From positions 1 to 64,000 of the forward strand of contig CAMBXR010000003.1 of NCBI GenBank assembly GCA_945871955.1: a DNA stretch of 64,000 nucleotides, in the 5' to 3' direction. The notes beneath the pieces were generated by a model. It did not search any database. It was not told where the DNA came from and was given only the letters and a program-made list of their open reading frames with translations. A program made the position numbers and the translations under genes. Shown one piece after another: positions 1 through 9,498 of this stretch (positions within the stretch are counted from its first letter, which is position 1; each line of letters opens with the position of its first letter). The stretch comes from an uncultured Clostridium sp. (lineage in GTDB: Bacteria; Bacillota; Clostridia; Peptostreptococcales; Peptostreptococcaceae).

Positions 1-2345
1 TTCATTTTTCCTTCACCACTACGTTTATTATTATTACTCCAATTTCCTTCATATATATCTCCATTGGCATATTTCATTTTTCCTTGGCCACTACGTTTAT
101 TCTCACTCCATTTTCCTTCATATATATCTCCGTTAGCATATTTCATCATCCCTTGACCACTACGTTTATTATCTAACCAATTTCCTTCATATATATCTCC
201 ATTGGTATATTTCATTATCCCTTGACCATAGTGTTTATTATTACCCCAATTTCCTTCGTATACATCTCCATTGGCGTATTTCATTTTTCCTTCACCACTA
301 CGTTTATTATTATTACTCCAATTTCCTTCATATACATCTCCATTGGCATATTTCTTTTTTCCTTTGCCACTACGTTTATTATTAGGCTTAGTTACATTTT
401 GTATTACTTCTTTAAAATGTTTTTCTTCTCTTATTACTTTTACCGTTGTTTTATCTGCTTTTGTTAGTGTCCATTCTCCAATATAATTATCATTTTCACA
501 TATACCTGTATATACTTCTTTATTCACTGTAGTTATCTTAAATTCACCATGCTTTAAATCATTTATCCATGAACCTACTTCTATATTACCATTACTATAT
601 TTCAGTTTTCCATGACCTTCTTTTTGACCATTTTTCCAATTTCCTTCGTATATATCTCCATTGGCATATTTCATTTTTCCTTGGCCATCTCTTTTATTAT
701 CCTGCCAGTTTCCTTCGTACATATATCCATTGGTATATTTCATTATCCCTTGACCATTACGTTTATCATTAACCCAGTCTCCTTCGTATACATTTCCATC
801 GGCATATTTAATTTTTCCTTGACCATTACGTTTATCGTTAACCCAGTCTCCTTCGTATACATTTCCATCGGCATATTCCATTATACCTTTTCCTTGACGG
901 CTATTATTGTTTACTTCGCCTATATATTTACCTTCTTTACCCCATGCTCCACTGTATTGTTGTTTTTTATTACTAATTTTATTTTCTTTTTTAGGTTTAG
1001 TTTCTTTTTTTATTACTTCTTTAAAATGGTTTCCTTCTCTTATTACTTTTACCGTTGTTTTATCTGCTTTTGTTAGTGTCCATTCTCCAATGTATTTATC
1101 ATTTTCACATATACCTGTATATACTTCTTTGTCTAATGTAGTTATTTTAAATTGACCATGCTTTAAATCATTTGTCCAATTTCCTTCATATATATCTCCA
1201 TTAGAATATGTTATAGTACCTAATCCATCTTTTCTATCTTTTTTCCAACTTCCATCATACTCTTCTTTTTTATTATGATAAGTCATTTTCCCTTTTCCAT
1301 CTTTCTTATCATTTATCCATTGACCATTGTATATATCGCCATTATTATATGTCATTCTCCCCTTTCCATGTCTTTTATCATCCTTCCAACTTCCATCATA
1401 TATATCTTTATTTACATAAATCATTAGACCTTGACCATGTCTTTTATTTATTAAAACTTGTCCATCATAACTTCCTTCGATGCTGCCATTCTTTTTCCAT
1501 TCTTTCTTTAACTTTCTAGGCTTTATGTTTGGCGTTTCATTGATAAAATCTATGTACCATTTAGAAACTTCATATGCAACATTTAAACAATTTACTGCTT
1601 TTGTTTCATCATCTATAAACTTTCCATCTTCATCAGCATGAGTTCCACCATTTCCATCAAGCCTAAGTGTAATCATCTTATGATAAATATCTTTCCTTAT
1701 TACCGCTTCTAAACTTTCTATTTTCTCTGATAAATCACCTTGTGACTTTATACCAAACTTATTTTGAATTTTTATAGTTAGATGTTCAATAATTTTTCTT
1801 GCATTCGTTATACTATTACTTGGTAAATATCCTATATCATTTTTATCTCTTTCTATACATTCTTTGCCTTGATATAGTAAACTTTGTATATCTTTATGCT
1901 CAACAAAAACATCTAAATCTTTTTTTGAATAGATAACTTTCTTATAATTATTTTTATTATCCTCATAGTTATTGTTACTTTCATATTTATCTGAATACCA
2001 TTTAATAATCTCATATAAGTTGTCTAAACAAATCTCTGCCATTTCTTCATCTATAAAATAATTTGATGATTGAATATTTAAATACTCATTTTCTATATAT
2101 TTAATTTTAAAATAAATATTATTACTCAAGATGCCTTTAGATCTTAATTCATTTATACTAATATTCAAATTATCTCCTAAATTTATATCTTCTAAGGTAC
2201 ATATTACCCTTATAAAAGTCTTACAACTATTTCTTGAAACTTCTACTACTTTTTCAAAATTATCTTCTAAGCTACTTACTTCTTCTATATATCCTACTAA
2301 TTGTTTCCACCTTTGGTTTAAAAATGAATAATCATATTTCCTCAT
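1..2345 (-). CDS. DUF4145-like N-terminus plus MORN-repeat protein (partial, runs off the left edge)
   Basis: Reading the minus strand from ATG at 2345 (SD AAAGGAG just upstream) I find no stop to the window edge, so at least 781 codons are open and the C-terminus lies outside. The first roughly 270 residues look like a DUF4145-type helical domain: an ARKIIEHLTIKIQ helix and the family-typical LRLDGNGGTHAD (GN...H) motif. After residue about 280 comes a long run of MORN repeats of about 23 residues (YEGNWxxNKRxGQGKMKYANGD). A block ending TLTKADKTTVKVIRE occurs twice, so the array was itself duplicated. MORN arrays are usually membrane- or protein-binding surfaces; the DUF4145 part is common in defence-associated proteins. 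The exact function is unknown. Two decayed paralogues follow upstream. Confidence 0.82.
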   Translation of the reverse strand, partial: MRKYDYSFLNQRWKQLVGYIEEVSSLEDNFEKVVEVSRNSCKTFIRVICTLEDINLGDNLNISINELRSKGILSNNIYFKIKYIENEYLNIQSSNYFIDEEMAEICLDNLYEIIKWYSDKYESNNNYEDNKNNYKKVIYSKKDLDVFVEHKDIQSLLYQGKECIERDKNDIGYLPSNSITNARKIIEHLTIKIQNKFGIKSQGDLSEKIESLEAVIRKDIYHKMITLRLDGNGGTHADEDGKFIDDETKAVNCLNVAYEVSKWYIDFINETPNIKPRKLKKEWKKNGSIEGSYDGQVLINKRHGQGLMIYVNKDIYDGSWKDDKRHGKGRMTYNNGDIYNGQWINDKKDGKGKMTYHNKKEEYDGSWKKDRKDGLGTITYSNGDIYEGNWTNDLKHGQFKITTLDKEVYTGICENDKYIGEWTLTKADKTTVKVIREGNHFKEVIKKETKPKKENKISNKKQQYSGAWGKEGKYIGEVNNNSRQGKGIMEYADGNVYEGDWVNDKRNGQGKIKYADGNVYEGDWVNDKRNGQGIMKYTNGYMYEGNWQDNKRDGQGKMKYANGDIYEGNWKNGQKEGHGKLKYSNGNIEVGSWINDLKHGEFKITTVNKEVYTGICENDNYIGEWTLTKADKTTVKVIREEKHFKEVIQNVTKPNNKRSGKGKKKYANGDVYEGNWSNNNKRSGEGKMKYANGDVYEGNWGNNKHYGQGIMKYTNGDIYEGNWLDNKRSGQGMMKYANGDIYEGKWSENKRSGQGKMKYANGDIYEGNWSNNNKRSGEGKM

Positions 2346-2459
2346 ACTATACTTTCTCCTTTAAAATCTTTACAAAAAGTATAAAATAATAGCCATAATA
2401 TCATACATAACTATTATCTTATTATATAATCTATATTACTATAATCTCTTTATTTAAAG

Positions 2460-3393
2460 TTACTCGTCTTTGTTTGCTATCAAAGTCAATTCTAATTTAT
2501 CATCCTTCCAGTTTCCTTCATATATATCTCCATTAGCATATTTCATTTTCCTTTGGCTATGCCTTTTATTTAATAAAATCTATGTACCATTTAGAAACTT
2601 CATATGCAAGATTTAAATAACATACTGCTTTTGTTTCATTATTTCTAGAATTTTCATCTTCTAGAAAATAACTTTCATAATTTCTATCAAGCATAGGTGA
2701 AATCATCTTATAATAAATGTCTTTCCTTATTATTGCTTCTAAACTTTCTATTTTTTCTAATAAACCACCTTGGGACTTTATACCAAACTTATTTTGAATT
2801 TTTATAGTTATATATTCAATAATTTTTCTTGCATTTATTATACTATTACTTGGTAAATACAGTATATCATTTTTATCTCTTTCTATACATTCTTTACCTT
2901 GATATAGCAGTCTTTGTATATCTTTATGTTCAGCAAAAATCTCTAAATCCTCTTTTGAGTAAATAACTTTTTTATAGTTATTTTTATTTTTTTCATCATT
3001 TTTATAATTGTTATATTTATTATTGCTTTCATATTTATCTGAGTACCATTTAACAATCTCATATAGGTTATCTAAACAAATTTCTGCCATTTCTTCATTT
3101 ACAAAGTAGTTTGACGATTGAATATTTAAATACTCATTTTCTATATATTTAATTTTTAAATAAATATTATTATTCAAAATACCTTTAGATCTTAATTCAT
3201 TTATACTAATATTCAGATTCTCTTCTAAATTTATATCTTCTAAGATAGATATTACACTTATAAAAGTCTTACAACTCTTTCTTGAAACTTCTACCACTTT
3301 TTCAAAATTATCTTTTAAGCTACTTACTTCTTCTATATATCCTACTAGTTGTTTCCACCTTTGGTTTAAAAATGAATAATCGTATTTCCTCAT
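2460..3393 (-). pseudogene. Truncated paralogue of the DUF4145/MORN gene
   Basis: The ATG at 3393 opens a 275-aa frame (stop at 2566) that is nearly identical in its N-terminal half to the neighbouring DUF4145/MORN protein. It ends at YIDFIK, exactly where the neighbour continues into MORN repeats. Past the stop, in another frame, a MORN remnant is readable (MKYANGDIYEGNWKDD) down to a stop at 2460. So a deletion joined the end of the DUF4145-like domain to a late MORN unit out of frame. The GN...H motif of the intact copy is also lost (MLDRNYESYF instead). It could still make a domain-only protein. Its SD and upstream region match copy 1 almost base for base, which points to a tandem duplication. 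Confidence 0.75.
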
Positions 3394-3582
3394 AATATAC
3401 TTTCTCCTTTAAAATCTTTACAAAAAGTATGAAATAATAGCCATAATATCATATATCACTATTATCTTATTATATAATCTATAGTGTTGTAATTTCTTTA
3501 TTTAAAATATAAGCTTTTACCTTTAACCTTATGTAATCCACCCTTAGTCACTGTTTTTTTATCATCAATTATTTTCCATCTT

Positions 3583-3751
3583 TCAATTCACCTTAATAAA
3601 ATCTATGTCCCATTTAGAAACTTCATATGCAACATTTTCTGCAACCTTCTACTACTTGCTCAAGATTATCCTCCTGCAAGTTTATCATTTCTATATATTT
3701 TATCAATTTATTCCACTTTGAATTTAAAAATGAAAAATCATATATTTTCAT
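3583..3751 (-). pseudogene. Third, heavily deleted DUF4145/MORN paralogue
   Basis: From ATG 3751 the minus strand gives MKIYDFSFLNSKWNKLIKYI, clearly related to the N-terminus of the two neighbours (MRKYDYSFLNQRWKQLVGYI). After about 42 residues the frame breaks and, in another frame, the far end of the domain appears (NVAYEVSKWDIDFIK) before a stop. More than 600 bases of the gene are missing. The array therefore shows a gradient of decay from left to right. Confidence 0.7.
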
Positions 3752-3769
3752 TTTGTATATACTCCTATA

Positions 3770-3813
3770 ATTAATAATAAGATGTACTATAAATAGTACA
3801 TCTTATTATTAAT
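3770..3813. terminator. Perfect 20-bp inverted repeat with 4-nt loop
   Basis: Arms at 3770-3789 and 3794-3813 are exact reverse complements (core AAGATGTACTA / TAGTACATCTT). It is AT-rich with T/A-rich flanks and lies between the third MORN paralogue and the decayed ORF to its right. It is probably a bidirectional terminator, although the stem has few G-C pairs. Confidence 0.6.
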
Positions 3814-3814
3814 T

Positions 3815-4140
3815 ATTACATATTAGCTCTGATAACGAATATATTTTTTCTAAATATTCATTATCTTCATCTTTAACAACTGTCATTACTATTTTTTACA
3901 ATATCACGTAACATTTCTGTATCATCATTACATACATGCTCTAAGCATATAGTTAATATTTTACCATCATCATAAATCATTATATTAGTATATTTTAAGT
4001 ACTTCGTCTTTATTTAATGCAAAAGCTATGACATCTTTTCTATGATAATGTATAATCATCCTATTATTAAATATTAGTGCTATTAAAATTTTGCCTATTA
4101 AATAAACTATGGTTAAAATTTCTACATTATTTAATTTTTA
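3815..4140 (-). pseudogene. Remnant of a small unidentified gene
   Basis: The minus strand gives broken stretches in shifting frames: RMIIHYHRKDVIAFALNKDE, then MIYDDGKILTICLEHVCNDD, then TVVKDEDNEYLEKIYSLSEL ending at a stop just before the 3770 hairpin. Residue composition is protein-like, and the pieces lie in a sensible order, so I read it as a frameshifted relic. The family is not recognised. Confidence 0.45.
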
Positions 4141-4565
4141 TCTTTAATATATTCTTGTAAATTAATATAGTTGCTACTTATATTTGTGAGTTCAATACAA
4201 ATCATGTCAATATCTATTTCTAACTTATATTTCTTAGAACTTACCTTATATTTTTAAATACTTAACATTACAACTTACTCTATTCGGTTCTTTTACATAA
4301 TAATATATAATTCTACAATATTTTCATTTGTAATTCCATATAATTGTTAGAATATGTTTTTGTTTTTTATTTAAAATTAAAATTTAATCCTATTTATTAA
4401 TATAATTATAATCTAATTAAATATAATAACTTTAAAATTATATATAAAAAACTATATTGAATAATCTATATCTCATCTCTAGTTTATATTATGCGCTCTA
4501 AATCAAACAGTATTTTATTAACTACAATGGCTATATATGGTATACTAGATGTAAAATAATAGAAA
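4141..4565. other. Intergenic stretch with no recognised gene
   Basis: Very AT-rich, with stops in all frames. Nothing is supported here beyond a possible promoter for the gene starting at 4584 (GGTATACTAGATG near 4538). Confidence 0.5.
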
Positions 4566-4583
4566 ATGCTAAGGAGAACAACT

Positions 4584-5099
4584 TTGAAAAAGAAACAAAA
4601 AACTAGTCTAATATCAATAAGTAGACTATTAATATTTTTAGACATAATAATATTAATAGCGCTTACACAAAATATCTACATAAAAGAAATCACTATATAC
4701 GGTATATTTAGATTATATTATCTTTCATTTAGAGCTTTAGGTATATATCTAAAAAACTGTAAAACTGCTCTTATTCTAGTGAAAAAATATAATATATTTT
4801 CTAATATACACTCTTCTCTATCAGATGAAGAAATTGATGATAGAAATGAACCTTTAAAAAACTTATTAAAAATATTTATATTCTTCCTTGAATGTACGGT
4901 GCCTATGATTTTATTTATGCATACTATGCAAAATTCTAGGGACATTATAAGATATGCCGTAAAATCTTCCAACAATCCTATTTATTTTTCTGGTTTAATA
5001 CTATTAAATATAGTATTAGAGCTAATATCTACTTATATTAAGAAAAGAACTGTAGACATAATAGACTCATTTGACCAAGAAGAAAGCAAGGCTTCTTAA
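4584..5099 (+). CDS. Small multi-pass membrane protein, unknown
   Basis: I place the start at TTG 4584 because AAGGAG (4571-4576) sits 7 bases upstream; the ATG at 4566 would put the SD inside the gene. The 171-aa product has a basic N-terminus (KKKQKTS), a hydrophobic helix at about residues 12-32, further hydrophobic segments near 35-55, 85-110 and 125-150, and a charged tail (DSFDQEESKAS). No family is recognised. It lies 25 bases upstream of an acidic soluble protein with its own SD, so the two probably form a transcription unit ending at the hairpin at 5570. Confidence 0.7.
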   Translation: MKKKQKTSLISISRLLIFLDIIILIALTQNIYIKEITIYGIFRLYYLSFRALGIYLKNCKTALILVKKYNIFSNIHSSLSDEEIDDRNEPLKNLLKIFIFFLECTVPMILFMHTMQNSRDIIRYAVKSSNNPIYFSGLILLNIVLELISTYIKKRTVDIIDSFDQEESKAS

Positions 5100-5124
5100 T
5101 TTTTTACCTTAGGAGATTTACAAA

Positions 5125-5550
5125 ATGAACAATAAACATAACTCTAGCAAATATGCATGGAATGATGCTCTAATATTAGATAAAATACAAGAAATTTTAG
5201 ATGGAAAAAACATAGATGACTTAGATTTTACACAAGAAGAAATAGAAAATCTAAAAACTCAGTTAATGGACAGTATTTCTGATGATGAATTAAATGAGTC
5301 AGCTTCTTTACTTGCTGAAAGTATTTGTGAATTGAAGCTTTTACCTTACGAAGATATAAAAAGCTATATATCAAGATTGATAGATTATCTAGACAAAAGT
5401 AATTTAAAGTGTATTATAGGTGAATTTAATGGCATTGAGTTTGAAGTACACGAAGACTCTAATGTGGATGATGTTTTCAATGAGTATTATGCTAAGTATG
5501 ATAAAACATACGGAATATCTGATATGCTTTCAGACTTAGGCTTAAAATAG
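5125..5550 (+). CDS. Acidic hypothetical protein (141 aa)
   Basis: ATG 5125 is preceded by AGGAG at 5110-5114. The product is strongly acidic and helical, with a DDLDFTQEEIENLKTQL segment and a conserved-looking LKCIIGEFNGIEFEVHEDS strand region toward the C-terminus. No transmembrane helix. The family is not recognised. It is the second gene of a two-gene unit with the membrane protein upstream and is followed 19 bases later by a terminator. Confidence 0.7.
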   Translation: MNNKHNSSKYAWNDALILDKIQEILDGKNIDDLDFTQEEIENLKTQLMDSISDDELNESASLLAESICELKLLPYEDIKSYISRLIDYLDKSNLKCIIGEFNGIEFEVHEDSNVDDVFNEYYAKYDKTYGISDMLSDLGLK

Positions 5551-5569
5551 AATATATCTTAATAAATAT

Positions 5570-5606
5570 AAAAAAGTGTATCTTCCTGTGGAGGTACACT
5601 TTTTTA
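5570..5606. terminator. Rho-independent terminator, bidirectional
   Basis: Stem AAAAAAGTGTA / TACACTTTTTT around a loop with TTCCTGTGGAGG. It has a T-run on both strands and sits between convergent genes (5550 + and 5719 -). Confidence 0.85.
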
Positions 5607-5718
5607 GTAAGTTATTTAAATTTGTTATTAGCTAGAAAATACACAATTATATTTCCAAACTCTTTTATTATTTTTTGAATTAACTCCTTGTATTATACCC
5701 TATAACAGCGTTCAGCTT

Positions 5719-7146
5719 TTAATTACAAAAATCACAAGGATCGCTTTTACCAGACTCTTCTATGCTCCCTGATTCTATAACCTTACTTCTTTTCAATGCT
5801 CTACAAGACTTAGTTGTATGATAACTTTTACCCCTAGGTGTCCAGTAAACTATTCCACTCTTATCTTTTGATAAATCATTTGAACTCTCACTATAAACAC
5901 TATTATTTGATGGGGTGCTACTTTCCCCTGATTTATAATCACCTTCCTCAGAGCTTGTCTTCAATCCATTTCCTGTAGAAATAAATACTATATCTCCACA
6001 CTCATCAGTTCTATACACTTTTATATTATCATTTCTCAAAGTATCCATAGTTTCTTTATGTGGATGACCATATCTGTTATTTTCTCCACAAGTAATTACT
6101 GCATATTTAGCATCAGTACCTCTTATAAAACTAGGATCTGAACTACTAGATGAACCATGATGACCTATTTTAATTAAATCCACATTTGATACATTCAAAG
6201 TGTTTTCTATTTCTCTACCAGCATCACCCATAAACAGCATCTTGTCTTTGCCATTTCTATATTCCAAAACTATAGAATTGTTATTAGGATCATTTTGATT
6301 AGCCACTGACAAAACCTCAAACTCTGATTTATCAAGTTTGAACTTACTATGTAATAATGGTACACTTGGTGACAATCCTTTATTAGCCATAGATGTGATA
6401 AAATCTGCGTATGTTTTAGTGTTGGCATCACCATTGCTTACATATACATTTTCTACTTTTATTTCATCTACTACTGCATCAAGTCCCCCAATGTGGTCAG
6501 CATCTGGATGGGTAGCGATAACATATTTTAATTGTTTAACATTTTGACTTCTTAAATATGATACCACTCTATATTCATCATCATTTTCTCCACCATCAAT
6601 TAAAGCTGCTTTATCACCATCTTTAATTAAAATTGAATCAGAATTTCCAGTGTTTATAAAATGAATTTCCACATTATTTACTGCAGTATTACTTTCATTT
6701 TTATTATCCCTACTCTCTTCTTTTTTAACTTCAAATATACTTTCTTTCTCTTTATTTTCAGAAGTTATTGTTGAATTATTTTTATTATTTGTTTTCTTAG
6801 GAGAAGTTTCATCAACTTTTTCTTTTTGACTTGTCAACAAATTACTATCTGCCTTAGTTTCATCTATCTTAGGCACAGTAGCACTATAGATAGCAAAGAC
6901 TATCATATAGAAAATTAATGTTGATATAAATATTTTTTTATCTTCTTTTTTATAAGAACCCTTAAATAAATCTTTCAAATTAACTACTAACGAAGGTGTT
7001 GACATTAATAGTATCCATAGTGATATATCATTTAAACTTCTTGATGAACCAATTAGAAATGTTAGTGTTGTCAACACATAATAAATAGTTGCTATTATTT
7101 TATTTCTTTTATTGTTACTTCTAAAACCAGCTATATATTTTCTCAT
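5719..7146 (-). CDS. ComEC/Rec2-type metallo-beta-lactamase with membrane anchor
   Basis: I choose ATG 7146, since GGGGGTGA lies just upstream and the GTG at 7155 overlaps that SD. The 475-aa protein has a short basic N-terminus, three hydrophobic segments (about residues 18-110), a Ser/Lys/Glu-rich linker, then a metallo-beta-lactamase domain that begins EIHFINTGNSDSILI. It contains THPDADHIGG (metal-binding HxxxDH), LFMGDAG and IGHHGSSSS, the pattern of the ComEC C-terminal domain found in stand-alone hydrolases. The C-terminus has a small Cys/His module (YHTTKSCRALKRS...CDFCN) typical of secreted clostridial MBL proteins and possibly zinc-binding. The ComEC channel domain is absent, so it is not a DNA uptake channel by itself. 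It is probably exported and acts on nucleotides or nucleic acid at the cell surface; the substrate is unknown. Confidence 0.85.
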   Translation of the reverse strand: MRKYIAGFRSNNKRNKIIATIYYVLTTLTFLIGSSRSLNDISLWILLMSTPSLVVNLKDLFKGSYKKEDKKIFISTLIFYMIVFAIYSATVPKIDETKADSNLLTSQKEKVDETSPKKTNNKNNSTITSENKEKESIFEVKKEESRDNKNESNTAVNNVEIHFINTGNSDSILIKDGDKAALIDGGENDDEYRVVSYLRSQNVKQLKYVIATHPDADHIGGLDAVVDEIKVENVYVSNGDANTKTYADFITSMANKGLSPSVPLLHSKFKLDKSEFEVLSVANQNDPNNNSIVLEYRNGKDKMLFMGDAGREIENTLNVSNVDLIKIGHHGSSSSSDPSFIRGTDAKYAVITCGENNRYGHPHKETMDTLRNDNIKVYRTDECGDIVFISTGNGLKTSSEEGDYKSGESSTPSNNSVYSESSNDLSKDKSGIVYWTPRGKSYHTTKSCRALKRSKVIESGSIEESGKSDPCDFCN

Positions 7147-7200
7147 ATAATTCACCCCCTATTATATTTTAGCCCTTATAAGTTTTTTTGTCTTGTAATA

Positions 7201-7227
7201 TTAAAAAAGTAGGAGCTAAACTCCTAC
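7201..7227 (-). terminator. Terminator of the dehydrogenase gene
   Basis: On the minus strand GTAGGAG-TTTAG-CTCCTAC is followed by TTTTTTAA. It lies about 105 bases downstream of the stop at 7332. Confidence 0.8.
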
Positions 7228-7331
7228 CATTCTACTTCGCAATATATATTAATCCAATAACTGCTGAGTTTGATGGGTTAATTATAATATATGATCGTAA
7301 ACATATAAGCACCGAAAATATTATTGTATGC

Positions 7332-8240
7332 CTATGAGCCAACTATAGCTCCACCATTAGGATGAAGAACTTGACCGGACATATAGCTAGAATCATCACT
7401 AGCTAAAAATAAATAACTTGTTGCCACTTCAAAAGGCTGACCTGCTCTATTCATAGGAACTTTACTAGTGCCACTACCAAATGTTTCTACTTGCTCAGCT
7501 GAAAAAGATGCAGGAATTAAAGGTGTCCAAATAGGTCCAGGAGCCACGCCATTTACTCTAACTCCATCTTTTATTAAAGATTGAGAAAGGGATCTTGTAA
7601 AAGTTGCAATGGCACCCTTAGTTGCACTGTAGTCTATAAGCAATGGTTCACCTTGATAGGCTGTGATGGAAGTAGTATTTATTATGGATGAACCCTTTTT
7701 TAAATAAGGAAGAGCCGCCTTTGTCATATAGAAAAATGGATAAACGTTTGTTTTAAAAGTGAGATCCAATTGCTCTGCTGATATATCAAGTATACTATTT
7801 TGAACAAATTGTACTGCATGGTTATTGACTAATATATCTATTTTTCCAAAGCACTCTATAGTTTTTTGTACTACAGTAGTAGACATTTCTTCATCTTTTA
7901 AATCTCCAGGTATTAACAAACATTTTCTTCCCAAGTTCTCTATAAATTCCTTTGTTTCATTTGCATCTTTATGTTCATTTAAATATGAAATAGCTATATC
8001 CGCTCCCTCTATAGCAAATAAATAAGCTACAGCTCTTCCTATACCACTATCCCCTCCTGTAATTATGGCAACTTTATTTTTTAATTTACAACTTCCAGTA
8101 TAATATGGATTATAAGAAATTGGTCTAGGCTGCATAATATACTCCATACCTGGCTGTACATCTTGATGTTGAGGTGGAAATAATACTTTGACTTCTTCGC
8201 ACACTTCTTTTGTCCCTATACTTTTATAAATTGGATACAT
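7332..8240 (-). CDS. Short-chain dehydrogenase/reductase, YhdF/GSP39-like
   Basis: 302-aa NAD(P)-dependent oxidoreductase of the SDR superfamily. A 45-residue N-terminal extension (FPPQHQDVQPGMEYIMQPRP) is typical of the Bacillus YhdF / general stress protein 39 group, which is annotated as glucose or ribitol dehydrogenase-like. Visible motifs are TGGDSGIGRAVA (nucleotide binding), NNHA, the catalytic YSATKGA with Ser in TTSITAYQG, and a C-terminal GQVLHPNGGAIVGS. It is monocistronic, with an SD AAGGTGG at about 8250 and its own terminator at 7201. The physiological substrate cannot be told from sequence; a general-stress role is known only for relatives. Confidence 0.88.
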   Translation of the reverse strand: MYPIYKSIGTKEVCEEVKVLFPPQHQDVQPGMEYIMQPRPISYNPYYTGSCKLKNKVAIITGGDSGIGRAVAYLFAIEGADIAISYLNEHKDANETKEFIENLGRKCLLIPGDLKDEEMSTTVVQKTIECFGKIDILVNNHAVQFVQNSILDISAEQLDLTFKTNVYPFFYMTKAALPYLKKGSSIINTTSITAYQGEPLLIDYSATKGAIATFTRSLSQSLIKDGVRVNGVAPGPIWTPLIPASFSAEQVETFGSGTSKVPMNRAGQPFEVATSYLFLASDDSSYMSGQVLHPNGGAIVGS

Positions 8241-8452
8241 AAAACACCACCTTTGTAGAATTATTTAATGTAATTTATATTATGTCTTAGGCATTTTATG
8301 ATATAAAAATTCCATTGCCCTAAAATAATACTTAATTGTAAAAGCTTTATATAATAAAAATGATAATATAGTGTTTTAATAAGTATTTATAAATATATAA
8401 ATTTTTTAATTTAATATAATTTCCTACTAGGAATTTATATTATTACGCTATA

Positions 8453-8698
8453 CTAGTTTATAAGTCTTTTTATTTGCTGTTCACTTATTTGGTACTTAAT
8501 TCTCAATTTATCAATGTTTTTGCCGTTATATTCTTCAATTATCTTTCTATTTCTCTCTCCCATAACAACTTTTCTATGTATTGGTATATAAACACAAGTA
8601 CCTCCATAAAGTTTGGACACTTCTATAAATTTATCCATTCCTATAATATTTACCATTGCATGTAAGTTATAAGGAATATCATCCAAAATAACACTCAT
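8453..8698 (-). CDS. Mor-family phage transcription activator-like protein
   Basis: 81 aa. The stretch YGGTCVYIPIHRKVVMGERN followed by RKIIEEYNGKNIDKLRIKYQISEQQIKRLI is the Mor/C-type activator architecture: a GG..YIP dimerisation strand and then a C-terminal helix-turn-helix. Mor proteins activate middle or late promoters in Mu-like phages, and short relatives are common in clostridial prophage remnants. It is the downstream member of a minus-strand row of phage replication genes, with SD GGGAGG at 8705-8710. Confidence 0.7.
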   Translation of the reverse strand: MSVILDDIPYNLHAMVNIIGMDKFIEVSKLYGGTCVYIPIHRKVVMGERNRKIIEEYNGKNIDKLRIKYQISEQQIKRLIN

Positions 8699-8745
8699 AA
8701 CTTTACCTCCCTTTATTCATTATTATTTCCTACTAGGCATTTTAT

Positions 8746-9489
8746 CTATTGAAGATAATCTTTTAATCTATGATTCTTGTTATTTTCTCCAAAACTTATA
8801 ATATTCCCACCTGACATTTCCACAAGCCTACTGGCCACTGCCTCATCCCAGCTTATCATTTCTTTTATGCTTTTTTCTGTAGATATGATTAATGGTTTGT
8901 TTAGAAGATATCTAGTATTAATTATTCTGTAAATATAATTTAAATCAACTTCATTTATTTTTCCTTTCAAAAAATCATCTATAAATAAAACTCTAGGGTT
9001 TATATATTTCTCCATCTCTCTCATATGATTTTCCTCATCCATAATAGACTGTTTTAGATTAACAATCATGTTATTGTACTCCACATATCTACAAGTGATG
9101 TTTTCATTTATAAGTTTTAGCATAACTGCTACACCCAAATGAGTTTTTCCCACGCCAGGAGGTCCTGAAAGTATCAATGATGAACTACTTTCCATAAAAT
9201 CACTACAAAATATAAGAACTTTTTGTTTTGCCAATGCTTGATTTTGATTATGACAAATATATGTACTAAAGTTCTTTGTTTTGAATACATCACTAAGTCC
9301 ACATTTTTGCAGCTTTTCAAAGGCCTGCTTCTTAGCCAAACATTCACATGGTTTTGCCATTTCGCATCCATCCTCATTTGTTATAAAAGTATATCCCAAA
9401 TCTCTACATTTTGAACAATCATAACTTTCTTTTACATGAGGACTCTGTTTCATAAGTTTTTCCAATCTTTCTAAAAATTTTTTATCCAT
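8746..9489 (-). CDS. DnaC-like helicase-loader ATPase (phage)
   Basis: 247-aa AAA+ ATPase. The N-terminal part carries a Cys cluster (YDCSKCRDLGYTF...MAKPCECLAKK), usual in phage DnaC/DnaI-like loaders, followed by Walker A SGPPGVGKTHLG, Walker B VLFIDDFLKG and a sensor IISTEKS. It loads the replicative helicase at the origin in known systems. It lies 9 bases downstream of the DnaD-like initiator gene, the classic phage replication pair. No helicase gene is nearby, so it would recruit the host DnaB-type helicase. Confidence 0.87.
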   Translation of the reverse strand: MDKKFLERLEKLMKQSPHVKESYDCSKCRDLGYTFITNEDGCEMAKPCECLAKKQAFEKLQKCGLSDVFKTKNFSTYICHNQNQALAKQKVLIFCSDFMESSSSLILSGPPGVGKTHLGVAVMLKLINENITCRYVEYNNMIVNLKQSIMDEENHMREMEKYINPRVLFIDDFLKGKINEVDLNYIYRIINTRYLLNKPLIISTEKSIKEMISWDEAVASRLVEMSGGNIISFGENNKNHRLKDYLQ

Positions 9490-9498
9490 ATTACCCTC

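Noticed and set aside
222..1155. Several plus-strand open frames rich in Phe/Ile/Ser/Tyr across 222-1155
   Set aside because: They are antisense shadows of the minus-strand MORN repeats; composition is that of reversed repeats and there is no SD.
3770..3813. Possible CRISPR-like or mobile element end
   Set aside because: A single perfect inverted repeat without further copies or spacers in the window; better explained as a terminator. No CRISPR array was found anywhere.
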